Positions 1 to 5,911 of a stretch of DNA of 19,619 nucleotides are shown here, piece after piece. The position numbers and the translations under genes were made by a program. Every line of letters starts with the position of its first letter. Position 1 is the stretch's first letter. Under the pieces are notes generated by a model that worked only from the letters and a program-made list of their open reading frames with translations, had not been told where the DNA came from and made no database searches. Origin of the DNA: CAZUZS01 sp964624795 (lineage in GTDB: Bacteria; Calditrichota; Calditrichia; RBG-13-44-9); assembly GCA_964624795.1 (NCBI GenBank), contig CAZUZS010000079.1, positions 1 to 19,619 on the forward strand, given 5' to 3'.

Positions 1-70
1 CCCAATTCACAAACCCCGTAACTTCCGCATTGCAATTTCGTCCGTTTGTTTTTAAAATGCAATTACAATG

Positions 71-76
71 AGGAGG
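71..76 (+). promoter_or_regulatory. Shine-Dalgarno deciding the DUF362 start
   Basis: A perfect AGGAGG stands 8 nt before the ATG at 85 and inside the longer open frame that begins at TTG 46. It fixes the start so that the twin-arginine motif falls at residues 12-13. Confidence 0.7.
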
Positions 77-84
77 ATAACCAA

Positions 85-1269
85 ATGAAAACCATCACCT
101 TTAAGAACGGATTCAACCGCCGCGATTTTTGTCGGATAATTACCGCAAGCGGAATTGCAGCATCTTTTTCGCCGGGCATCGTGAAGTCGCTGTGCAGCCA
201 GGACGCCTCGCCGCCGGAAAAACCGGCCACCAATATTGATACTGCCATGAAGGCACCCCGCACCGAATTTTCCATGCCGGGCAAGTATCCCGGCCAGGTG
301 GTCGAAGTATTTCACGGCAAATCGGTCGTGAACAACAAACCGGATTTACCAGCCGTGGAACGGATGCTGGAGAGAGGCCTGCTGGCACTCACCGGCGCTT
401 CTTCCATTGCTGCCGCCTGGCGGGAGTTTGTTTCGCCCGAGGATGTCATCGGCCTCAAAGTGAATCCCATTTCCGGCAAGCTGCTTCCCACCAGCCTGGA
501 GATTACCCAGGCTGTCATCAAACAATTGGAAGAAGCCGGAATTCCCCGCAAGAACCTGGTAATCTGGGACCGGCGGGAGTTTCAGTTGCATGAGGTTGGC
601 TACACCGAAGAAAATTTTCCGGGAATCAAAATCATCGGTACCGAACGGCAGGACGACAAAGGATCGTTTACCGATGCAGACGGCAAGCTTTACAGCGAGG
701 CCATGATCGACCGCGACTGGTTTTACTGGGCCGACTGCGAAATGGAGTACGATGCCGAAACCATGCCTTACATGGTCAACAGCGGAAAATACTCCTACTT
801 CACAAAAATTGTCACAAAGGACGTCACCAAGATCATCAATATTCCGGTGCTGAAAAATGCCGGCCCCAGCGTAACCTTGTGTCTGAAAAACCTGGCGTAT
901 GGCGCCATTACCAATACCGCCCGTTTGCACAAACAGTTATGGGGGGAAACTTGTGCCGAGGTACCCTGCTTCCCGCCGCTGCGCGATAAAGTGGTGCTGA
1001 ACATCGTGGACGGCATCCGCGGCTGTTACGAGGGCGGGCCCGGCGCCAAACCGCAGTTTGTTACCGATTTCAATACCCTGCTGCTGGGGACCGATCCGGT
1101 GGCGGTGGACCGCATCGGCTACGACATCATTCTAAAAAAGCGGCTGGAGGAGAAAATTCAGAAGCAAGAATCGCCGCGCGGCCGCGCCTACCTGGACATG
1201 GCCAGCGAATACGGGCTGGGCGTTTCGGACGCCGGGAAAATAAACAAGATAAAACTGGACCTCTCCTAA
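85..1269 (+). CDS. Tat-exported DUF362 domain protein
   Basis: The start is taken at the ATG at 85 because an AGGAGG box (71-76) lies 8 nt upstream; a TTG at 46 would also open the frame but has no such box and would bury the Tat signal. The product has 394 residues. Residues 11-16 (NRRDFC) followed by a hydrophobic stretch (about 18-30) look like a twin-arginine signal, so export of a folded protein is inferred. The body matches my memory of DUF362: DVIGLKVNPISGK, then an alternating region with NLVIWDR, KIINIPVLKNAG and a C-terminal LLLGTDPVAVDRIGYD. Many DUF362 proteins carry ferredoxin-type cysteine clusters. None is visible here; only scattered single Cys are seen. The reaction is unknown. 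It is the first of three same-strand genes, followed after 43 nt by a secreted DUF6599-like protein, which suggests a shared periplasmic role. The family call is fairly secure, the function is not. Confidence 0.85.
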   Translation: MKTITFKNGFNRRDFCRIITASGIAASFSPGIVKSLCSQDASPPEKPATNIDTAMKAPRTEFSMPGKYPGQVVEVFHGKSVVNNKPDLPAVERMLERGLLALTGASSIAAAWREFVSPEDVIGLKVNPISGKLLPTSLEITQAVIKQLEEAGIPRKNLVIWDRREFQLHEVGYTEENFPGIKIIGTERQDDKGSFTDADGKLYSEAMIDRDWFYWADCEMEYDAETMPYMVNSGKYSYFTKIVTKDVTKIINIPVLKNAGPSVTLCLKNLAYGAITNTARLHKQLWGETCAEVPCFPPLRDKVVLNIVDGIRGCYEGGPGAKPQFVTDFNTLLLGTDPVAVDRIGYDIILKKRLEEKIQKQESPRGRAYLDMASEYGLGVSDAGKINKIKLDLS

Positions 1270-1312
1270 GCCGACCGGCAACTGGCAACGAACAAACAGA
1301 CTTGAGGCTGCT

Positions 1313-2203
1313 GTGCACCGAATTATCACATTTCTGATTATATTGATTGTCTCCGGAACAGGCTTGCTGCACGCCGGTTCTTCAGCAGAAATTAGGCTGG
1401 ACCAGTCTGCCGCCGGCGATTGGCAAATCACCGAAACGCGCGCCTACTCCGACAAGGAGCTTTACGGCTACATGGATGGCGGCGCCGAGATTTACCGGGA
1501 GTTCGGGTTTAAGCGGCTAACCGTCCAGAACCTGAAAAAGGGGCAGAGGGAGATGCAGGTTGAGATTTACGAGATGGACGATCCCCGGTCGGCGTTCGGG
1601 ATATTTTCGGTTTCGCGGCGAAACTGCCCGTCAGTAGATAGCCTGACCCGTTACAGTTGCAGCACGCCGTACCAGCTTCTGCTTGCCCGTAACGTCTATT
1701 ACATCACCATTACCAACTACGAAGGCAGCCCGGAATTACAGAATGTCGCATTCAAGTTTGCCCGGAAACTGCTGACTAAAATTTCCGGGCCGGACATGAA
1801 AATTCCCGCTTTATTCCAAAAGCCTCCCTTTGAATCTGATCTGTTCCGGCTGAGATTCATTTCCGGGGAGTTGGGTCTGCAAAACGGAATTCCCGGCTGG
1901 CTTCCGCTATTCGAAGGATTATCTGACTGGTCGTTATTCATTCTGCCAATCGAAAACAACGATGGGGAAATCGATATTGCCCAGATCGTTTTTCAAACGC
2001 CGGCAGACGCACAAAAATTTTGTCGGCAGGCAGAATTTGAATTCCCGGCAAAAAGGAAATCCGAATGGCAAAAAGCGCCGGATTCGAAGCAGCAGAAAGC
2101 GCTCTACCCGGTTTCAGACCGTGAGTTGTATTTTGTGGAAGCACCGGCGGGATCGGAAAATTTTGACCAGGTTTTGGAACAGGTAACACCTGACTTAAAT
2201 TGA
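1313..2203 (+). CDS. Secreted DUF6599-like protein
   Basis: The start codon is GTG at 1313, preceded by GAGG at 1304-1307. The product has 296 residues. Residues 5-21 are a hydrophobic signal peptide ending around LLHAG, so a periplasmic or outer-surface location is likely. The conserved block at about 49-69 (KELYGYMDGGAEIYREFGF) and the following EIYEMDDPRSAFGIFSVSR segment resemble the DUF6599 family, known mainly from FCB and related candidate phyla. I recognise the family by pattern only; no biochemical role is known to me. There is no cysteine cluster, transmembrane segment other than the signal, or enzyme motif that I can see. It sits 43 nt after the Tat-exported DUF362 gene, 50 nt before a LiaF-like gene, and probably shares their transcript. 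Confidence 0.75.
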   Translation: MHRIITFLIILIVSGTGLLHAGSSAEIRLDQSAAGDWQITETRAYSDKELYGYMDGGAEIYREFGFKRLTVQNLKKGQREMQVEIYEMDDPRSAFGIFSVSRRNCPSVDSLTRYSCSTPYQLLLARNVYYITITNYEGSPELQNVAFKFARKLLTKISGPDMKIPALFQKPPFESDLFRLRFISGELGLQNGIPGWLPLFEGLSDWSLFILPIENNDGEIDIAQIVFQTPADAQKFCRQAEFEFPAKRKSEWQKAPDSKQQKALYPVSDRELYFVEAPAGSENFDQVLEQVTPDLN

Positions 2204-2226
2204 CGGCGGAGGATATGCGCCCGCCG
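2204..2226 (+). other. GC-rich hairpin in the DUF6599-LiaF spacer
   Basis: CGGCGG (2204-2209) and CCGCCG (2221-2226) form a perfect 6-bp stem with an 11-nt loop, immediately after the stop codon of the DUF6599-like gene. No U-run follows (CTTAAATAAATTTA), so this is not a clean intrinsic terminator. It could be a weak attenuator or an mRNA-stabilising hairpin inside the operon. Confidence 0.3.
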
Positions 2227-2253
2227 CTTAAATAAATTTAGGGGATTTAACAA

Positions 2254-2901
2254 ATGAGTCGACACCATGGATCGCGATCATACTTCTGGGGATTATTTCT
2301 CATTTTGCTGGGATTGCTGTTTCTCCTGCAAAATATGGGTTACTGGAATGTGGGATATATTATCCGGCACTATTGGCCGCTAATTTTGGTTGTGATTGGC
2401 TTGAAGATGCTTTTCGATCATCGCCGGCATTCCGGCATTGGGAGTGAGCCGGGCGGAGCCGGTGCTCCACAATCGCCGGCCGGTGCTACCGGCCTGGCGG
2501 AAGACGACACTACATCGAAAAGCTATGTTCACTCTGATGCCGAAACGCATAACAATGTCTTCGGCGATGTGCGGCTGCGTTTTGATGGGAAATCGGTCCG
2601 GCGATTTTTCACCAACAACATATTCGGGGATATCGACCTGGATTTTTCGCAGGCGAAATTTGAGGAGAATGCGCTGCTGCGGGTGAGCGGCATCTTTGGC
2701 GATGTGGAAATTCGCGTTCCGCACGATGTGAGCGTGGACGTGAAGGGCGACTTCATTGCCGGAAGCGCCAGGATATTTGACGATTACCACAGCGGAATCT
2801 TCAAAAATGTGGTTTATAATTCTCCCACCGCCGTTGCCGGCAAACCGCTGATCCGGGTCGAAGCGTCCATCATTTTTGGCGATATACGGGTTCATTCGTA
2901 G
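2254..2901 (+). CDS. LiaF-like membrane protein (DUF5668/LiaF C-terminal fold)
   Basis: The ATG at 2254 follows AGGGGA at 2240-2245. The product has 215 residues. Residues 11-27 and 34-54 form two transmembrane segments with the aromatic pattern of the LiaF/DUF5668 N-terminal domain (FLILLGLLFLLQNMGY, HYWPLILVVIGLKML). A low-complexity linker rich in Gly, Ala and Pro covers about 60-85. The C-terminal half carries four repeats of an FGD(V/I) motif, at about 103, 124, 148 and 208, each ending a beta strand, as expected for the LiaF C-terminal beta-solenoid. LiaF proteins of Firmicutes restrain a cell-wall-stress two-component system. No kinase or regulator gene is adjacent here, so only the fold is claimed. 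It is followed by a 264-nt spacer and an ABC exporter. Confidence 0.8.
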   Translation: MSRHHGSRSYFWGLFLILLGLLFLLQNMGYWNVGYIIRHYWPLILVVIGLKMLFDHRRHSGIGSEPGGAGAPQSPAGATGLAEDDTTSKSYVHSDAETHNNVFGDVRLRFDGKSVRRFFTNNIFGDIDLDFSQAKFEENALLRVSGIFGDVEIRVPHDVSVDVKGDFIAGSARIFDDYHSGIFKNVVYNSPTAVAGKPLIRVEASIIFGDIRVHS

Positions 2902-2953
2902 AATGGCAAAACAATGCTGGAAATCCATCCGATTTCTTAGTGCAGAAGGTTTT

Positions 2954-3128
2954 GCCACAAAGTCGCAAAGACACCTATTAAACACCAAGTATTCTGCGCC
3001 TTATCTGAAATAGTATCTGATTCAATGGCTGAGGTCTTTCCGGTTAATGATCATCCTGGAGGGAGATTAGGTTTCATAAGCATTGATCTCTCCTTCCTGC
3101 ATTTTTAGTGGCTTCGAGCCTTTGTGGC
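2954..3128. repeat. Imperfect inverted repeat bracketing a spacer (CCACAAAG type)
   Basis: GCCACAAAG at 2954-2962 is matched exactly by CTTTGTGGC at 3120-3128 on the other strand. The next 12 bases inward also pair partly (about 8 of 12), giving roughly 17 of 21 matches per arm. The arms enclose about 157 bases without a credible gene. Short dispersed repeats built on CCACAAAGGCACAAAG-like units are common in environmental genomes, so this could be a MITE-like element or a recombination scar. No target-site duplication was identified. Confidence 0.4.
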
Positions 3129-3165
3129 CTCATATTCTTCACATTAAAGGTAAATTATCTTTCGA

Positions 3166-4065
3166 ATGACAGACACGCCCATCATCGCAGTAGAAAATCT
3201 CAGTAAAAATTATGGCAAGACAGTGGGAATCCGGAAGCTTGATTTCCAGGTGAACCAGGGCGAGATATTCGGCTTCCTGGGGCCCAACGGCGCCGGAAAG
3301 ACAACTACCATCCGGTTGCTGCTGGATCTGCTGCGGCCCACTTCCGGAAGGGCTTCAATCTTCGGGCTACCGATTCGGAATAATTCCCTGGAAATTCGAA
3401 GAAGATGCGGTTACCTGCCGGGGAATTTTTCCGCCTACGGCGAAATGACCGGCACCGAATTTCTCCGTTTCGTAGCGGAAATTTCCGGCAAAGAAACGGC
3501 GCTTCAGGTGCAGCTCGTCGACCGCTTTTCACTGGCTGCCGGCGATCTGGCACAGAAAATCAAACATCTCTCCCACGGCACCCGCCAGAAATTGGGGATC
3601 GTTCAGGCATTTTTCCACAACCCGGAGCTGCTCATCCTGGACGAACCCACCATCGGACTTGATCCCCTTATGCAGGAGGAATTTTACCGTCTGCTGCTCG
3701 ATTTCCAGCGAAACGGCAGCACCATTTTCTTCTCCTCGCACAATCTTCCGGAAGTGGAGAAAGTGTGTCACCGGGTGGCAATCATCCGCGCCGGAGAATT
3801 GGTGGCATTGGAAACCCTGGAAGCGTTGAAAAAGAAACGCTACCGCCGGTTGCATCTCACCCTGCGGGAAGAAGTGGAAAACGTGGCGCTTCCGGAAGCG
3901 GAATTGCTGAGTCAAATCGGGCGGGTGTACAACTTCCTGGTGAAGGGAAATGTTGAAAATTTGCTCTGGGCTCTAGCCCGGTTGCCGGTGGAAGACCTGG
4001 TTTTTCCGGAGCCGGAATTGGAGGAAGTCTTCATGACCTACTACCGGAGAGACCGCGATGAATAG
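3166..4065 (+). CDS. ABC-2 type exporter, ATP-binding subunit
   Basis: This is a 299-residue ATPase of the CcmA/BcrA type. The nucleotide-binding domain spans about 5-220. Its Walker A is GPNGAGKTT (39-47), the signature LSHGTRQK (135-142) departs from LSGGQ as in many exporters of this class, the Walker B is LLILDE (155-160) followed by the D-loop region GLDP, and the switch histidine is H192 (SSHNLPEVE). The C-terminal tail of about 80 residues is typical of drug- or lipid-exporter ATPases. The ATG at 3166 has only a weak, distant AAGG upstream. The stop overlaps the permease start by 8 nt, so the two are translationally coupled. The substrate cannot be read from sequence. A LiaF-like gene upstream suggests, but does not show, a link to envelope stress or antimicrobial export. 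Confidence 0.93.
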   Translation: MTDTPIIAVENLSKNYGKTVGIRKLDFQVNQGEIFGFLGPNGAGKTTTIRLLLDLLRPTSGRASIFGLPIRNNSLEIRRRCGYLPGNFSAYGEMTGTEFLRFVAEISGKETALQVQLVDRFSLAAGDLAQKIKHLSHGTRQKLGIVQAFFHNPELLILDEPTIGLDPLMQEEFYRLLLDFQRNGSTIFFSSHNLPEVEKVCHRVAIIRAGELVALETLEALKKKRYRRLHLTLREEVENVALPEAELLSQIGRVYNFLVKGNVENLLWALARLPVEDLVFPEPELEEVFMTYYRRDRDE

Positions 4066-4867
4066 GATGACCTACCCACACTTCATCTGGAAGACGCACC
4101 GCGGCTTGATCGTTTTCAGCGTTCTCTTCACCGCAGCGCTCCAGTTTCTGATCATTTTTCTGATTACCTCGGTGGACACCGCCCCCATTTTTGATGCGAT
4201 TGCCAAACAGCTTCCCGCCCGCCTGCGGATTCTGTTCAACGAGCAATTCATGAACCGGCTTTCGGTGAAAGGAGCAGCAGCCTTCGGATTTAATCATCCG
4301 CTGGTTATTGCCCTTTTCGGGATTATCGCCACCGTTATCCCGGCGCGGCACATCGCCGGCGAAGTGGAGTCGGGCACGCTGGAGCTGCTGCTTTCCTACC
4401 CGGTGCGCCGCCGCACGCTTCTTTTCTCGCTGTGGAGCTCCACCGCCACCTTTCTGCTGTTTGTGATCGCCGGCGCCCTGGCGGGGTCCGTTTCGGCACT
4501 TCTTATTTTTCATTTTTTCAATGCCGAGGTTTTTGGAGGGCTGGTCCAGATCGCCGCCAACCTCTGGCTGCTGGCAGTTGCCATCATGAGCTACACCCTG
4601 TTGATGTCGGTATTCTGGAAAGAGGCCGGGAAAACCGGCACGCGCAGCGCAGCGGTGACGCTCAGTTTCTATTTCATCTATTTCATCAGCACTCTTTGGG
4701 ATTTCATTGCCTTTCTGAAACCGGTCAATATTTTCAATTATTACCAGCCGCAAAAGCTGATGTTCGGGCAACAGAGCTTTTTGAAAGATGCCGTGGTGTT
4801 GGGCGCGCTTATAATCATTTTTGCAATCCTGGCTTTCCGGCAGTTTGAGCGGAGGGATATTCCGTGA
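4058..4867 (+). CDS. ABC-2 type exporter, permease subunit
   Basis: This is a 269-residue integral membrane protein with about six hydrophobic segments (roughly 17-37, 80-96, 121-150, 160-186, 199-220 and 244-260). The EVESGTLELLLSYPVRR segment (102-118) between the second and third helices is the hallmark cytoplasmic coupling region of ABC-2 permeases. The ATG at 4058 overlaps the end of the ATPase gene; a second in-frame ATG lies at 4067 and is a possible alternative. It forms the membrane half of the exporter encoded with the preceding ATPase. The gene is complete; its stop codon lies 27 nt before the scaffold gap, so any further transporter gene could be lost in the gap. Confidence 0.92.
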   Translation: MNRMTYPHFIWKTHRGLIVFSVLFTAALQFLIIFLITSVDTAPIFDAIAKQLPARLRILFNEQFMNRLSVKGAAAFGFNHPLVIALFGIIATVIPARHIAGEVESGTLELLLSYPVRRRTLLFSLWSSTATFLLFVIAGALAGSVSALLIFHFFNAEVFGGLVQIAANLWLLAVAIMSYTLLMSVFWKEAGKTGTRSAAVTLSFYFIYFISTLWDFIAFLKPVNIFNYYQPQKLMFGQQSFLKDAVVLGALIIIFAILAFRQFERRDIP

Positions 4868-4872
4868 GCGCC

Positions 4873-4888
4873 GGGGAAAGAATTCCCC
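4873..4888 (+). terminator. Small hairpin after the ABC operon
   Basis: GGGGAA (4873-4878) and TTCCCC (4883-4888) form a perfect 6-bp stem with a 4-nt loop five bases after the permease stop codon. The downstream bases are CTCCTAC and then Ns, so a U-run is absent or unseen. It is either a weak terminator or part of a dispersed repeat that broke the assembly. Confidence 0.3.
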
Positions 4889-4894
4889 TCCTAC

Positions 4895-4994
4895 NNNNNN
4901 NNNNNNNNNNNNNNNNNNNNNNNNNNNNNNNNNNNNNNNNNNNNNNNNNNNNNNNNNNNNNNNNNNNNNNNNNNNNNNNNNNNNNNNNNNNNNN
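4895..4994. other. Assembly gap (100 N)
   Basis: Exactly 100 N are present, the usual placeholder length, so the true distance is unknown. The 13 bases ATTCCCCTCCTAC occur immediately before (4882-4894) and immediately after (4995-5007) the Ns. The contig ends therefore share a repeat, or overlap. Confidence 0.98.
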
Positions 4995-5035
4995 ATTCCC
5001 CTCCTACCTCCGGCAATTGTGGGAGGCGATTCCTA
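4995..5035. repeat. Palindromic repeat-like segment abutting the gap
   Basis: ATTCCCCTCCTAC (4995-5007) is followed, after CTCCGGCAATT, by GTGGGAGGCGATT. The reverse complement of the first arm matches the second at 10 of 13 positions. The first arm is also an exact copy of the bases before the gap. This looks like a dispersed intergenic palindrome, consistent with the assembler stopping here. Confidence 0.35.
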
Positions 5036-5132
5036 TCATCGAAAAAACCGGAACTCGGTTTTGGTGCTTGTAATTATCATTTCCGGCAATTAAAATTAGG
5101 CGGTTGGAGAATCAATTCAGAAGAGAAAAACG

Positions 5133-5648
5133 GTGCCGGCAGTCCATATTCACCCCTTCATTGTTCACTTCACGATCGCGCTGTTTTCGGCCAGCGTGCT
5201 GTTTGACTTCATTGCACTGCTCAGGAGGAATGAGAAGCTTCACTTCGTGGGATGGTGGAACCTGCTGCTGGCCGGCATTTCTGTCGTTTTTGCGGTCGGT
5301 TCCGGGTTGTGGACAAAAAGCCAGGTGGTTATCCCGGCATCAGCCGAAACGACGCTCGATACCCACCAAACAATTGCTTTGGTGGTTGCCGGGTTTATCC
5401 TGGGACTGCTCTTCTGGCGGATTGGTTTAAGGGGAGGGTTCCCGCACCGTCAAAAATTCATTTACGGACTCGTAGCCCTCATTGCAGTTATCTTCCTTTT
5501 CTCCGGCAGCTACTACGGCGGCAAACTTGTTTTTGAAAAAGGTGTCGGGGTGGAAATCCAGACCCGGCAAGACACTGAACCCTTGCCGCAAAAACAGGAA
5601 AATCCAAAGCAGCGACCGGGGGATGAATTCATGCCGGAGAAGAAGTAG
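5133..5648 (+). CDS. DUF2231 four-helix membrane protein
   Basis: This is a 171-residue protein starting at GTG 5133. Only a purine-rich AGAAGAG stands upstream, so the start is chosen because HIHPFIVHFTIALF then falls at residues 5-18, at the expected N-terminal position of DUF2231. Four hydrophobic segments follow (about 10-30, 41-61, 80-98 and 109-126). The histidines of the N-terminal helix could bind a cofactor, but none is established. The tail after about 140 is polar and charged (DTEPLPQKQENPKQRPG), probably disordered. It stands alone between the gap and the ATPase gene, and 263 nt separate it from the latter. The family call is good, the function unknown. Confidence 0.85.
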   Translation: MPAVHIHPFIVHFTIALFSASVLFDFIALLRRNEKLHFVGWWNLLLAGISVVFAVGSGLWTKSQVVIPASAETTLDTHQTIALVVAGFILGLLFWRIGLRGGFPHRQKFIYGLVALIAVIFLFSGSYYGGKLVFEKGVGVEIQTRQDTEPLPQKQENPKQRPGDEFMPEKK

Positions 5649-5911
5649 GGAAAGTCCGCCCCCTGTATAATTTCCCGCCTTCCGAAAGACCGCAGGTCGA
5701 AGATTCTCTTAATGCATACATCGAAGCCTGCCTGAATCCACAAAATTTTCCTTTTATTACTTTGGGCTCAGAGGTAAATTTACATGTGCATTGTCGGGCT
5801 AGAAAGATGAATCCCTCGGCAAACAAGATACATTTCTTTGGGATGCGTTGAAGCACTCTCTTTTCACACAAAATTCCAGTCAACGAAAGAATAACATTAG
5901 GGAGCAGCAGC

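Noticed and set aside
346..930. Long minus-strand ORFs antisense to DUF362 (346-930), LiaF (2380-2988), the ABC permease (4031-4771), the ATPase (7664-8503) and the protease (14628-15287)
   Set aside because: All lie wholly or mostly opposite well-supported genes, and their translations show no domain, signal or membrane pattern. They reflect codon structure of the sense genes.
4864..5073. Open frame starting at GTG 4864, overlapping the permease stop and running through the Ns
   Set aside because: It is held open by 100 unknown bases, has no recognisable protein pattern, and its visible parts are the repeated ATTCCCCTCCTAC segments. A real third gene in the gap cannot be excluded.
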